From: Hordeum vulgare subsp. vulgare
Lineage: Eukaryota; Streptophyta; Magnoliopsida; Poales; Poaceae
Assembly (NCBI RefSeq): GCF_904849725.1
Contig: NC_058518.1
Span: 211,494,741-211,558,740, forward strand
Reading direction: 5' to 3'
DNA: 64,000 bases
Each line of letters opens with the position of its first letter. Within the stretch, counting starts at the first letter, position 1. Below, piece by piece: positions 12,401 to 25,000 of this stretch. The position numbers and the translations under genes are program-made. Under the pieces are notes generated by a model. It had not been told where the DNA came from, ran no database searches, and worked only from the letters and a program-made list of their open reading frames with translations.

Positions 12401-13231
12401 TCAAGTTGTATCAATTGAACCATCATCAAGATCATCAAAGAGCACTTCAATAATACAACTAGTCTTAAGAGGACTGTCAAAGAGAGGCTTAGTGGCAACA
12501 CTTCTAGGAGCAAAAGCAAAGGTAGTAATACCAATTGGAATTTCATTTCTAATTCTATTTAAGAGAGGTATCTGTTCCAAGGTCTTCATAGTTCCAACAC
12601 CCTTAGCAATAGGTATACTTGTTTTGGGTTGAGGAACCTTGGGTACGTTAATGAACCCTTGTCCCTTCCTTGTGGTGCTTTCTAGCTTTTTAGTCTTGAT
12701 GGAGGATAGAGTACTTCCTAAAGTTTCAAAAATATGCTCGATCTTATCAATCCTAGAAGGATCCACATCATGGGATTTAAGGGTCTCCAAAGTGTTGTAA
12801 ATTTTGTTCATGGCGCTATCAAGTCTATTTAAGTTCCCTTGAATCCTACGACCCACTTCATTTATTTTACCCATGCTTGGCATCTTTAGCTCTATATTCT
12901 CAAGTTTACTCATAAAGAGAGCTATAGTGATATCATCCTTTATGTCAACAATATGTGGGATTCCGACAAGATTTTCCATAACGTTAAGAGCCTCCCCAAC
13001 GGGAGCTTCCAAGAAATTCCCTCCTATTGTTGTGTCTAGAACAAACCTATGCGAGGAAGTAATACCAACATAAAAATTTCTAAGCAAAATAGTGGTGGAC
13101 TGCTTCTTGGTGGCTCTATCTTGAGAATTTTTAATTCTATACCAAGCATCTTTCAAACATTCTCCAACCCTTTGTTTGAAGGTGAGAATCTCTCCTTCGG
13201 GTCCAATACTAGAGGCAAAGGATTTGGACAT
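12401..13231 (-). CDS. gag: Gag protein of element B (Athila-type), uninterrupted
   Basis: An open frame of 276 codons begins 139 nt inside the primer site, the expected place for gag. The N-terminal part carries text typical of Athila-lineage Gag (TFKQRVGECLKDAWYRIKN near residues 17-35, then FYVGI and a FVLDTTIGGNF-like stretch near 53-73). The middle is predicted helical, rich in K, D and I (about 100-165). The C-terminus is acidic (DDLDDGSIDTT). No zinc knuckle and no protease follow; the frame ends and non-coding DNA begins. Gag normally forms the particle that packages the element RNA, so an intact gag without pol fits a non-autonomous element that supplies its own capsid but borrows enzymes. 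The copy in element C is frameshifted. Lineage assignment is from recognition of the Gag text; function is inference. Confidence 0.8.
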   Translation of the reverse strand: MSKSFASSIGPEGEILTFKQRVGECLKDAWYRIKNSQDRATKKQSTTILLRNFYVGITSSHRFVLDTTIGGNFLEAPVGEALNVMENLVGIPHIVDIKDDITIALFMSKLENIELKMPSMGKINEVGRRIQGNLNRLDSAMNKIYNTLETLKSHDVDPSRIDKIEHIFETLGSTLSSIKTKKLESTTRKGQGFINVPKVPQPKTSIPIAKGVGTMKTLEQIPLLNRIRNEIPIGITTFAFAPRSVATKPLFDSPLKTSCIIEVLFDDLDDGSIDTT

Positions 13232-13370
13232 ACTGACTAAATGAAGTAAAGAAAGTAATTTTTTTGTGGTTTTTGGTATAAGACGCTAAAGCAAAAACTA
13301 AAAGGCAAGCTAACAAGACTAAAAAGCAAAGGTAAAGTACAGCGTGCACCTACCCTATCTTGAAGACTGG

Positions 13371-13390
13371 AGTCCCCGGCAACAGCGCCA
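13371..13390 (-). promoter_or_regulatory. Primer-binding site of element B
   Basis: In sense orientation it reads TGGCGCTGTTGCCGGGGACT, the Asp-tRNA-type site usual for Athila elements. It lies 12 nt inside the 5' LTR. This places the 5' end of element B on the right and confirms minus orientation. Confidence 0.85.
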
Positions 13391-13402
13391 GAAAACTTTG
13401 CT

Positions 13403-15052
13403 TGATGACGAGATGATGTATATACTTCTCGCACCTTGTTGGTTACCCCAAGTGGAAGGTTGAGATGTAGTCAGCAACAAGTTTTCCCTCACACGAAGAC
13501 TGTAAGGTTTATCGAACCAGGAGGACTTCTAGGCTAAACAAGTAGGTGTCTTCCACCCTGACGCTAGCAGAAGACCTGGACCTGCACACACAACAAATAA
13601 CTTTGCTCCCAACGAGTATAGAGAGGTTGTCAATGTCTCCGGCCTTGTAGTTTGCAAAGGACCAAAACACAAGCGGGAAAGGTAATAGTGATTGCAACGA
13701 AAAAGTAAAGGAAAACGGTAAATGATGGAGGTGTAAGAATGAGGATTATATGGACCGGAGTCACATGATGTTCACGAGTGATGTCTCTCTCACAAAAGAC
13801 GATAAACAACTATGCTTGGGTAAACAAATCAGAGTTAGGCAATTGAAAAAATTATGAACGCACCGCAATGCTAATTATGCTACTTGATAGTTAGAGGTTC
13901 AATACTAATGGGCAGTACGCCAAGACAAGTAAACCGTTTATTCATCAGCATCTACTTACTAATCATCCACCTTGAGATATATATCCATAATATCTCACCG
14001 GTATTAAGTTGCGAGCCCCACCCAAAGTGTAAACTCAAAGCAATGGACAACTGCATTAACGAACTATGCGTAAGCAAACAATCCTTGCAACCGTGGTCAC
14101 AAGCACCGTTGTTTTCTCCCTAGTGGAACCATCACATCCCCTAGTCTCATGTTTCTATCACTCAAGCTAGACATCGAGGGGCATGAACCCACAATCATGC
14201 ATAACGCTCCCTCTTGGAGTTACAATCTACTACTCGGCCAAAGCAATAAATAGCAACGGGGAACATGCACGAATCACTAAGGAACATAACATAAAAGGAT
14301 AATCAAATATGTAACTCATAACAATCTGAACATCATCTCATAATCATTGGATCCCAACAAACCGAGCATAGCAATAACAAGAGAATTACATAGATTCCTT
14401 GATCATGTAGGGCAGCTCACAAGGACTAACCATTGAAGCACAATATTGGAGAGAAGACATCACATAGCTACTGGTCATGGACCCATGGTCCAAGGAGGAC
14501 TACTCACAACAAGTCCCGGAAGCGTCAATGGTGGTGGAGAAGCTCCCGGAGGTCAATCCTCCCTCCGGCAGGGTGCCGGGAAGAGGTCTCCGGACGCTCG
14601 CGATCTCAGAAGCGCTGCGGCGGCGGAATGTTGGAGAAATTCACGATTCTGGAAGTTGTTGAAGGGTTTCCTCTCGGAGGACTAAATATAGGCCAAAGAG
14701 GGCACCGGAGGAGGTGGGGCCCACCAAGGTGGCATCCTCGCGCGGTCAAGGGTAGGACGTGCCAGCAGGTCGCCTAGACGGCCTGTGGCCCTCCTCTGCC
14801 CCATCTTCGGTGATTTGGAAGCTTCCGTTTTGCTGATTATTTATATATTTTTCCTGGAATTTTTCGGGCTTCGAAAATTTTGGTAAAACCCCTGCAAAAT
14901 AGACATCAGCAGACAACAACTGGCACTGGGTGCACTGAGTTAGTAGGTTAGTCCAAATATGTTTAAAATGATATAAAAGTGTAGCATAACATATAACATT
15001 GTCACAAAAAAGATCATGGAACAAGCAGAAATTATAGATACGTTTGGGACGT
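13403..15052 (-). repeat. 5' LTR of element B
   Basis: It matches the LTR at 8126-9761 along its whole length with scattered substitutions and small indels. On the plus strand it ends gggacgta and then runs into chromovirus pol sequence, so the last bases (expected tca) are changed or lost. Confidence 0.85.
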
Positions 15053-16712
15053 AATAGCTTCGCTTCGAGGTTGGCCACAAATCCAGGTGCAACGAGCTCC
15101 AACCCGAAGCTTTCATGTTCCTCATACAAGACGATTGGCCTTTCCTTAATCATAGCATTCAAGAAACAAGCCTTCCTGCTCAAGGCATGAGCTACCTCAT
15201 TGTCCTTTCCAGGGTGGTATTAAACACTCAGGTTGTACTATTTGATCCACTCCAACCATCTTCGCTACCTCATGTTCAATTCCTTTTGAGTGAAAATATA
15301 CTTCAAACTCTTGTAGTCTGTGTATATCTCACATCGCTTACCGAGAAGGTAATATCGCCATGTCTTCAAGACATGAACTACATCTCCCAACTCAAGATCG
15401 TGAGTGGCGTATTCTCTTCATGGGGGTGTAGCTGTCTCGATAGATATGCTATGACCCTACCTATCTGGGCTGCTGTCAATCTCTTCTTGAGCTCCTGGAA
15501 GCTCTCTTCACACTTTGGTGTCCATTCGAACTTCTTGTCCTTCTTCAAGAGTTGATTCATATGTCACGCAATGCTTGAGAATCCTTCAACGAACTTGCGG
15601 TAATATCCCACGAGTTTGAGGAAGCTTCTTACTTCCTTCACGTTGCTTGGAGATTCCCATTCAATCACGACTTCAATCTTGGCAAGATCCACATACAATC
15701 CTTCTGCCATCAACACGTGACCCAAGAATCCAACTTCATGGAGCCAAAATTCACAGTTACTGGATTTGGCATAAACCTAGTGCTCTCGAATCTTATTCAG
15801 TACCATCCTCAACTGGTGCTCATGTTCTTCTTTACACTTGGAGAAGACGGGTATGTCGTCAATGAAGACAATGACAAACTTGTCCAAATAGTCCGTAAAG
15901 TTTTTGTTCATGAGGTACATTAAGTAGGCTAGGGCATTGGTTATCCCAAATGACATGACCGTGTACTCATACAAGCCATACCTGATCATGAAAGCCGTCT
16001 TCGGAATATCTTGGGGTCTTATCGTCAACTCATAGTACCCAGACCCCGGGTGGATCTTGGAGAACACCTTGTCACCATTCAGCTGAACATGTCTTCAATC
16101 TTGGGGAGTGGGTACTTATTGTCCTCATTAAGAGAACGACAATTGACACAACGTCAGATAGTCCCATCCCTTTTTGACACAAATAGAACACATGATCCCC
16201 AAGGAGAGGCACTAGGGCGAATAAATCCCTTCATGAGCTGATCTGCTAGTTGCTTCTTTAGTTCATCCGACTCTTCAGATCCCATTCTATTGGGCTCCTT
16301 ATAGATGGGTCATGCTCCACGCATCAACTCAATAATGAACTCAATGTCGCTGTCAGGAGGCATTCTGGGTAGCTCATCAAGAAAGAAATCTGGGTATTCA
16401 CATACCAATCGCACTTGATCCAACTCAATTCTTGACAGACAGTTAACCCGAGGGGCTTGAGCGGAGGTAGGGTTGGGAACATATTTGACTTCAACTCCTT
16501 GGATATTGGTCATGGTGACCGTCCGCTTGGCACAGTCCAACAAGCCCTCGTGCTTGGTTAACCAATTCATGCCAAGGATGACGTCCAAGCCTGGCAAATC
16601 CAAAATTATGAGGTCTGCTTGGAAGTCTACCCTGTTGATGTTAATCCCAACTATTGCAAAATTCTTTCTATTTATACCTGCTTTAAGGTATTCATCATTG
16701 GAGTATGTTAGA
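15053..16712 (-). pseudogene. pol: Chromovirus-like gypsy pol remnant (protease to RNase H)
   Basis: Minus-strand fragments in pol order: a protease-like segment (about 16712-16310) reading FQADLIILDLPGLDVILGMNWLTKH; the start of RT (ELPRMPPDSDIEFIIEL); an RT core (16067-15777) with VIVFIDDI in place of the usual polymerase box; and a shortened RNase H piece (15560-15378) reading [17 protein letters not shown], from which the segment normally between LTAA and GRVIAY is missing. Text typical of the linker to integrase follows to about 15057. Stops and frameshifts separate all pieces, so nothing here is functional. No LTR of this element is visible. It is cut on the left by element B and on the right by the unclassified repeat. 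Confidence 0.8.
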
Positions 16713-18245
16713 GCATATTTCTCCACAAGAGGTTTTGTTAATTGATGGCAATCCCTATGGACTAATCCATTTGTTGGTTTCAAGGAGTTTAGATGATGGC
16801 CAAGGTGGTATTCAAGGTGTGTTTCCATGGGCTCGCATCAAGAGGAAGATCTCATACAACCCATGGAGGTTGACGTCAAGTGGTGATCATCATCAAGATT
16901 GCAGTGTACAAGTTCAAGTGGAGCATCATGAAGATATCATGCTTGAAGCCTGTCGTCCATTGTGGTGAGAATGGACTTGTGAATATGTGCTAAAGAGTGT
17001 CTCACCCATGGTGGAGTATGGGGGAGCATTTTATAAGACTTCATCGAGCCAGCGCAATCAAAAAAGGTGGTTCATCTCGAGTAAGTCAAGATCTTTATCA
17101 TCTATCTCAAGTGGACTTTGTGCAAGGTATAGGTTTGTCCTTGATAGGTTTTCTATTTTAGGATAGATTGTCGTACTATCAAGGGGGGCTCTCTAGTGAG
17201 TAGCTTGATCCTATCATTTGTTGAGAGCTCAAACCATTTGCATTCTTGCATCATCTTTCTTGGTTCTTGTTTGGTGGTTCACTTAGAGCTTATGGCCATC
17301 TTTATGCCAAGCTTGAGTTGATCGAAAACGGAGTTCATGTGCTTCTTCTATGATGTTTTTGATGTCGTAGGTTTTTAGGGCTCTTCATTCATAGAGGTAT
17401 CACATCACTATATCATTGGCATTTTCATAACTGCATGTTCTTAAGATTTCCATTCGTTGTTGGATAGCTCTTGTTGTCCTCAATCCAACAAGCTTGAGTT
17501 TGCTCAATTTGGAGCTCATTTGCGAAAGTTATGGAAGTTCTCGGCAGGTTATCTATTCCAAGCGGTAGTACCGCTCCTTGGAATGGTACTACCTCTAATC
17601 ACCGGTAGTACTGCCCCGACCGGCAGTAGTACCGCTCAGAGCGGTTGTGCTCTGGTGGTACCGCTGGCCTGTACCGCTGCTCCGAAGTGTGAACACTTTT
17701 GTGATCGGACTTTGTGGTAGTACTCGGCGTTAGTACCGCCCTACGTAGGGCGGTACTAGCTTGTTACTAACGCTCCGAGCGGTACTAACGGCCCTGCCCC
17801 TTCTGTGGTTCAACCTCCCTCTGCCTGAGCGGTAGTACCGCTCTGGCTCAGGCTAAGGGGGTAGCTAATAGGCAGATTCATTCCCCCGTATAAAAGGGGG
17901 TCTTCTTCCCCAATGTATTTCTATTCGTTGAGCACGTGTTCTTCCCCCATTGTTGACATTCTTTGAGCTTTGCTAACTCTCAATCCCTTCAATGATTCTT
18001 GCTAGTTCTTGAGGGAAAAGAGAGAGGAGATCTAGATCCACATTTCCACCAATCACTTTCTCCTCTATGTGAGGGAAACCCCTTGGATCTTGATCTTGGA
18101 GTTCTTTGTGAGCTCCATGTTCTTCCTCTCATATTCCTCCATAGCTTTTTTGTTGTGGAGGGATTTGAGTGTGAGGGACTTGACCACTTTGTGTGTTCTT
18201 GCCATTGCATCTGGTGCATCGATTTGAGTTCACCACGGTGATACA
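16713..18245. repeat. Unclassified repeat with multiple ggtagtaccgc inverted motifs
   Basis: No coding frame with recognisable domains. The segment holds a purine-rich gtatgggggagcattttat stretch near 17030, a tatcaagggggg run near 17178, and from 17561 to 17842 an array of related motifs built on gcggtagtaccgc and its complement. The perfect arms at 17561-17575 and 17828-17842 are AGCGGTA-G-TACCGCT. The sequence ataaaaggggg near 17890, followed by cttcttcccc, could be a promoter core on the plus strand, which would suit an LTR. The Sabrina-like element starts at 18246 and truncates it. I believe this motif array is a recurrent Triticeae repeat but cannot name the family. Confidence 0.55.
17731..17758. 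repeat. 28-bp perfect palindrome
   Basis: Two 14-nt arms (TAGTACCGCCCTAC and its exact complement) meet with no spacer. The next base on each side does not pair. It would form a cruciform in DNA or a perfect hairpin in RNA. Confidence 0.95.
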
Positions 18246-19771
18246 TGATACGTCAATTTTGCATCATGCTTTTATATCGATATTTATTGCATTATGGGAT
18301 GATAATACACATTATGGTGCAATACTTATGCCTTTTCTCTCTTATTTTACAAGGTTTACATGAAGAGGGAGAATGACGGCAGCTGGAATTCTAGACTGGA
18401 AAAGGAGCAAATCTGAGAGACCTATTCTGCACAACTCCAAAAGTCCTGAAAAACTACGAAGAATTGTTTTGGAGTATATAAAAAATATTGGGCGAAATAA
18501 ATACCAAAGGGGACCCACCAGGAGGTCACAAGCGTGTTGGGCGCGACCTACCCCCCTGGTCACCCCCCTGTGGCTTGTGGGCCCCGTGGGAGGCCTCCGG
18601 TGCCCATCTTGTGCTATATTAAGGGTTTTGACGTGGAAAAAATTATATCAGAACTTTCGGGATGAAGCGTCGCCGTCTCGAGGCGGAATTTCGGCAAAAC
18701 CAATATAAAGCTCCGACGGAGCTATTATGTCGGGGAAACTTCCCTCCCAGAGGGGGAAACCGAAACCATCGTCATCACCAACGATCCTCTCATAGAGAGG
18801 GGGGGTCAATCTTCATCAACATGTTCATTAGCACCATCTCCTTTCCAAACCCTAGTTCATCTGTTGTATCTGATCTTTGTCTCAAACCTTAGATTGGTAC
18901 CTCGGGGTTGCTAGTAGTGTTGATTACTCCTTGTTGTTGATGCTAGTTGGTTTACTTGGTGGAAGATCATATGTTCAGATCCTTAATGATTATTAATACT
19001 CCTCTGATTATGAACATGAATATACTTTGTCAGTAATTATGTTTGTTCTTGAGGACATGGGATAAGTCTTGCTATAAGTAATCATGTGAATTTGGTATTC
19101 GTTCGACATTTTGATGAGATGTATGTTACCTCTCCTCTAGTCATGTCATGTGAACGTCGACTACATGACACTTCACCATTATTTGGGCCTAGGGTAAGGC
19201 ATTGGGAAATAATAAGTAGATGATGGGTTGCTAGAGTGACAGAAGCTTAAACCCTAGTTTATGTGTTGCTTCGTAAGGGGCTCATTTCGATCCATATGTT
19301 TCATGCTATGGTTAGATTTATCTTAATTCTTATTCCATAGTTGCGGATGCTTGCGAGAGAGGAAAATCATAAGTGGGATGTTTGTCCAAGTAAAGGCAGC
19401 ACCCAAGCACCAACACACCCACATATCAAATTATCAAAGTAACGAACGCGAATCATATGAGCATGATGAAAACTGGCTTGAGAGAAATTCCCATGTGTCC
19501 TCGGGAGCGCTTTGCTTTATATAAGAGTTTGTCCAGGCTTTCCCTTTGCTACAAAAAGGATTGGGACACCTTTCTGAACCTTCGTTACATTTTTTACTTC
19601 CTACCCATTACGAATTACCTTATCACAAAACTATGTGTTATCGATAATTTCAGTGCTTGCCGAGAATACCTTAACAAAAACCGCTTTTCATTTCCTTCTG
19701 CTCCTTATTTGGTTAGACACTCTTACTTATAGAAAGGACTAGGATAAATCCCCTATACTTGTGGGTCATCA
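18246..19771 (+). repeat. 5' LTR of the Sabrina-like element
   Basis: It starts TGATACGTCAATTTTGCATC and ends ACTTGTGGGTCATCA, with TG...CA ends, 1526 bp. A degenerate TATA-like tatatta at about 18614-18620 lies after the GC-rich block. Confidence 0.85.
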
Positions 19772-19782
19772 AGACTCTTTTC

Positions 19783-19800
19783 TGGCGCCATTTCCGGTGG
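19783..19800 (+). promoter_or_regulatory. Primer-binding site of the Sabrina-like element
   Basis: TGGCGCCATTTCCGGTGG lies 11 nt after the LTR end. The first bases match the Asp-tRNA-type site of Athila elements; later bases have drifted from the usual ...TTGCCGGGG. Confidence 0.8.
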
Positions 19801-19877
19801 GTGAAGCACCTTTGGTGAGTGGAACTTGGTAAGGAAAATTTCATATATTGTGCTGAAATTTACTGTCACTTGTCACT

Positions 19878-20658
19878 ATGGAAAATAATCCTTTGATAGT
19901 CTTGTTAGGGGTATATTCACCCCAACCGGAAGCACAAAGAGATGATCCTCAACCTGTTGCACCTACTGAACATATTTATTATGAAATTACTTCGGGCATG
20001 ATAGAAAAACTGCTAGCTAATCCTTATGCAGGAGATGGAACACTACATCCTAATTTGCATCTAATCTATGTGGATGAAGTTTGTGGATTATTTAAGCTTG
20101 TAGGTCTGCCCAAGTATGACGTGAAGAAGAAGGTCTTTCCTTTATCTTTGAAGGAGAAGCCATTTACGTGGTATATCCTATGTGATGATATTGGATCATG
20201 GAACTATAACCGGTTGAAATTGGAATTTCATCAGAAGTTTTATCCTATGCATCTGGTTCATCGTGATCAGAATTATATTTATAATTTTTGGCCCCGTGAA
20301 GGAGAAAGAATCGCTCAAGATTGGGGGAGGCTTAAGTCAATGTTATATTCATGCCCCAATCATGATCTCCCGAGAGAAAAAAAATCAAAATTGTTATGCT
20401 CGACTCTCTCCTAATGATCAATCCATGCTCGATACTTCTTGTGTTGGTTCCTTTACAAAGAAAGATATTGAATTCGAATGGGACTTATTGGAAAGAATTA
20501 AACACAACTCTGAAGATTGGGAACTCGATGAAGGTAATGAGTCAGGTATAAGCCCGAAGTTTGATTGTGTTATATCCTTTATAGACACTGATGCTTTTCA
20601 TGATTTTAGCACTAAATATGGTCTTGACTCTCAAGTTGATCTCCCCAAGGAGAAGTAG
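19878..20658 (+). pseudogene. gag: Gag of the Sabrina-like element, frameshifted
   Basis: The frame opens at 19878, ~80 nt after the primer site. It reads through a typical plant retrotransposon Gag core (FTWYILCDDIGSWNYNRLKLEFHQKFY near residues 95-120, then a WPREGERIAQDWGRLK-like stretch). Near the A-run at about 20380-20390 the frame shifts by one. The second frame (to 20658) carries ARLSPNDQSMLDTSC and the acidic ELDEGNESG text. A stop ends it at 20656-20658, after which similar text continues in the same frame. The family's Gag packages genomic RNA; this copy cannot make the full protein. Confidence 0.8.
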
Positions 20659-22037
20659 TTTAAATATCATCCTCCCATTGAAGTTAAAGTAGTTGAACCT
20701 ATAAAAGCTAAAGAAGAAACTATTATTTATAATGTCGATCCTGTTATTCCTAGTGCTTATATTTCGAAACCACCCTTTCCTATTAGAATAAAGGAACATG
20801 CTAAAGCTTCAATTGTGGTTCGTAAGAGTTGTACTAGAACACCTATACCTCCAGAACAAATAAAAGTTGAACCTAATATTGATGTGGTTAAAGATCTCTT
20901 GGTTTATAATATTGATGGGCATGTCATTCGTTTCTGTGATGAAGCTGCTAGAATTGCTAGACCTCATACTAAAGGAAACATAGACCTATTGTTGGTGTGC
21001 CTTTTGTTTCTGTGAAAATAGGAGATCATTGTTATCATGGCTTATGTGATGTGGGTGCTAGTGTGAGTGCAATTCCCTTTACCTTATACCAAGAAATTAT
21101 GAATAATATTGCACTAGCTGAATTAGAAGAAACTGATGTTACCATCAAGCTTGGTAATAGAGATACTATTGCACCAATTGGGATTGTTAGAGATGTTGAA
21201 GTGTTTTGTGGGAAAATAAAGTATCCTACTAATTTTCTTGTTCTTGGTTCCCCACAAGATGATTTTTGTCCCATTATATTTGGTAGACCCTTCTTGAATA
21301 CTATTAGTGCTAAGATTGATTGTGAGAAAGAAACGGTTACTGTAAGCTTTGGGGATGTGTCTCATGAGTTCAATTTCTCTAAATTTTGTAGACAACACCT
21401 TGACAAAAAAATTCGTAGTAAAGATGAAATTATTGGTCTAGCTTCTATCGTTGTGCCTCCTATTGGTCCCCTAGAACAATATTTGTTAGACCATGAAAAC
21501 GATATGCATATGAATGAAAGGAATAAAATAGATAAGATTTTCTTTGATCAGCCACCTATTTTGAAACACAACCTGCGTGTTGAAATACTTGAGGGCCCTC
21601 TTCCACCCAAGGGCGATCCCGTGTTTGAGCTTAAACAATTACTTGGTACTCTGAAGTATGCTTATCTTGATGAAAAAGAGATATATCATGTTATTATTAG
21701 TGCTAACCTTTCAGAGCATGAAGAAAATAGATTATTGAAAACTTTGAGGAAGCACCGTTCCACTATTGGATATACTCCTAATGATCTTAAGGGCATTAGT
21801 CCCACTCTATGTCAGCACAAAATTAATATGGAGCCTGATGCTACACCATTTGTTGATCACCAATGACGGTTAAATCCTAAAACGAAGGAAGTGGTAAGAA
21901 ATGAAATATTAAAGCTTCTGGAGGCAGGTATAATTTATCCTATTGGTGATAGTAGATGGGTTAGTCCCATTCATTGTGTCCCTAAAAAGGGAGGTATTAC
22001 CGTTGTTCCTAATGATAAAAATGAATCGGTCCCGCAA
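20659..22037 (+). pseudogene. pol: Protease and N-terminal RT of the Sabrina-like element
   Basis: A linker (20659-21000) leads to an aspartic protease domain (20997-21400). Its active-site text is CDVGASVSAIPFTLYQE, so the catalytic Asp is kept. The flap/hydrophobic text FLVLGSPQDDFCPIIFGRPFLNT follows. From about 21590 the frame reads the RT lead-in (PPKGDPVFELKQLLGTLKYAYL) and then NPKTKEVVRNEILKLLEAGI with WVSPIHCVPKKGG. A frameshift near 21000 and a TGA at 21864-21866 break it. At 22037 the frame is cut by the solo LTR and resumes at 26220 with IVAGYRIVIDFRKLNKATRKD. It is non-functional. Confidence 0.85.
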
Positions 22038-25000
22038 TGTTACACCCTGTTTTCACTATCACTTCTTCTATAATTCAAAATTTTGAGTTTATGAAAACTT
22101 TTTCAAAACTAATGTTGTGAGTGCCATGATTGTCATTGTATGCTCGTATGCTTGGTTGTGTGATATCAAAAACCATATTTCTCGTAACCTAATTATTTTC
22201 AAAACCCTTTTTCTTAATTATGGTTAAATTCAAAACCCTGCTTGGGTTGCACTACAAGTCCTTGATGGCAAGAAGTGCTCTTACCCAAAGTTGGTGGTTT
22301 GGTTCTAACACTATTTTAGTTCACCAAAAGCATAAAATAATTATTTTATGAATTGTTTTCCTATTTTATTTGCAAGTCCATTTTTGAGGCCAGAAATTAT
22401 ATTCCTATATGGAAAAATATTTTTCTACCTCAGAAAAATTTGAGAAAATTTGGAGATACTAAGAAGGACATATATTTTCCATAAATAAGATTTTCAACCC
22501 CTATTTATATTATAAATATTTGAGTAAAACCCTGAAAACCTATTGTGTCTTTTTGACCTTTTGAAATATTTCCAAAGGAAATATTCTCAATAAATTCCTA
22601 GAAAATTCGAGTGGTCTCCCTAAGTCATATTTGGTGCCCATATATAGTTTCACCTTGATTAAAGGTGGTTAAGGTCACCATATAATTCCAAACCCCTTCT
22701 GTCCAGTATGAAGTTAGAGCAACTCTACATAGCAAAGTTTATCCAATGGAGCTGAAACTTTTGCAGGAGTGCCTAATACCTCAAATGAGGCCTCCAAGCC
22801 AAAAATGGGATTTGTGGGACTTGGTTTGCCCACACTCCCTTTGGAAGGAACATATCTGGTCATTTATGGATGTTTTCAAGTTTACAAAGCTAAACTTGTC
22901 CAATGTAGCTCAAACTTGGTGTAGCCCCATGTTTTCGCACCAAACCCAATCCTCTTAAGTTGCAAAGCCAGTGGTGGGGTGCAACCACCCCAAACCACTG
23001 TCGAGCACCTTTTGACAGTTGTGTAAAACCCCTCCTAGCCCTAGCTAAACCCAATACCTTTCTCTCAAACTCATAGGTTACGTGCCGGACATCACTTCCT
23101 AACTCCAGTCAAGTGGCCCCTCTCTGGTTCAAAGTAGATAATCCAAAATCTTCAATTTGAGCTTTAGCCCAAGGCTGACAGCACCTATTTCCCTCTCTTT
23201 CTTTGAGTAGCCGAGGCTCCCACGGGACTCCAACGGCTAGGAATCGCCAAGCCAGTGCCCAGGACACACTAGACACGTCCAAGGCACCTCAGAGCACGCC
23301 AGCATGCCGTGGCATCCAAAGCTGTGCTCTGGGGGCGCTACAGATAGCAACCGAGGTGGGGGTGACTCCCTCGGCTAGTTCCAGTCTCCCCGCGGTGTCT
23401 CTCCTCTCCCCCGACAGCCTCTCTGCATCACGCAACCCTCAAGGCCCCTCCTTTCCTGTGTAAGAGCCGGTGCGACGCGTGCCCACGTGCACCAGAAGCG
23501 CTAGAGGAACGCGGCCACGAATGTGCGCCACTCCTCTCTCCCTCTCTCTCTCGCGGTGAGTCCTGGAGGTCCAAAACCACGTTTTGAGACTGTTGTTTCG
23601 ACCCCAGCCTCTCTCTGCACCCCATGCACGCCACGGTGGATCACAGGCGCACCCGAGTCAGCTCACCATTGCGGGCCTATATATAGCTCCTCCCCTCGTT
23701 CCAAAACCCATCATTCCACCTCACCGAGACCTCAATAACCTCCCTAGCCACCCGATTAAGATAGCAGAGCCCCGGTGCTCGAGATCGACCGAGGCCCCTC
23801 CGCCTCGGAGCTCCGGTCGAACTCCGTCTACACATCGGTTCTCGCGTCCCTCTGCCCACCTACGCACTCCCCGTGACCCCAGGAAGCTTTCCCCTCTCTT
23901 CCCCGAGCGAATCCGTGCCGGTAGCTACCACCTCCATCGTCACCCGAAACATCTCCGCCACGGCTACCTCATCCCTAGTGAACCAGACCCCCCCCGTCGT
24001 CGACTCGACCACCAGCAGGTAGGCGATGACGAGCCGGACCCATTCATGTCATTGTTAGGGCCTGCCGACGTCGGTAGCCACGCCGGTGTGCTCGTCCTCC
24101 TCTCTGGCCAGAGGTAGGAGACGACTCCGACAGGTGTGCCCCACCTGTCGGTGGCCCTTCTCTCTCTCCCTCGCTGCTCGCAGCCACTGACCGCAGGGGC
24201 CCGCGCGTCAGGTTCAAACCTGACAGCGCTCGTGCCTGGGCAGGCTGGTTGGCTTGCCACTGGGCCAGCCCAGTTCCAGGCCAAGCCAGGCCAGGGCTGT
24301 TGCCCTTTTCTTTTTATTTAAAATTTGGTTTTACATGTTTTTTATAAAAATATTTAACTCGTGAAAAAATATGATTCTTTTACAGTTATTTTTCAAAAAA
24401 TGTGTAGTTTTTAATAGAACCCTTGGATGAATTTTTGTAACAACTATTCTGTTTTATAATAATTAAAAGGGTTAATTTGGAAAACTTTTGCTTTTGCTAT
24501 ATTGATTTTAAAAATATTCTTTCACTAAAACCAGCGACAAATATTTTTAGAATAATAATATGGATTTATCGGAATTAAACAACATTTTTGAAGTAACTTT
24601 GCGATCTGTTTTTTAGTGAGCTACTTATTGCTTTTATTTATTACGACGATAGAAAACCCGTATGACGAAGGAGTTGGACTTGAAGACCTCGAAGACCGCG
24701 GATACTTAGCTGACCAAGGCAAGCAACCCTTTGACCATGTCTTGAGCATATGTTATATTGCACGCTAGTAGAGAAAATATTTCCGCTGCATGTGATCATA
24801 AGTATCGATAAATCATTGAAGTGATGTTACCGATGGCTCCTCCGGAGCACTTGCATTATAAGCATGATCCTACCACTTATGAGGGTCACGCTAATATCAT
24901 GTTGACAAGTAAAGCTAAGTATATTAATAGCATGAGCATGATGTTGGTTTAAATCAAAGGTTTATGAAAACCCCGTCGGGTGCCACTAATGCCCGAGGGT

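Larger units (their letters stand above)
8126..15052 (-). mobile_element. Element B: gag-only Athila-type LTR retrotransposon
   Basis: Two related ~1.64 kb LTRs (8126-9761 and 13403-15052) flank a 3.6 kb interior. Read on the minus strand the order is 5' LTR (right), primer site, gag, ~2.6 kb without coding potential, purine tract (aagctcggggatgt), 3' LTR (left). No protease, reverse transcriptase, RNase H or integrase text is present, so the element would need enzymes from a relative. The 5 bp left of the element are acatg and the 5 bp right of 15052 are ATAGC or GCTTC depending on the edge, so no duplication is visible. The right LTR lacks the expected final tca, which suggests an altered edge. 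The two LTRs differ visibly more than those of the BARE-like element, so this insertion is older. Element C (27298-34450) is a second copy of the same family. Confidence 0.85.

Noticed and set aside
23428..23860. Tandem CT/GA runs as a regulatory array
   Set aside because: Short pyrimidine runs near an LTR TATA box are common and show no regular spacing.
22746..24321. Possible gene in the GC-rich block of the solo LTR
   Set aside because: ORFs overlap in several frames, sit around an LTR TATA box and have no known domain.
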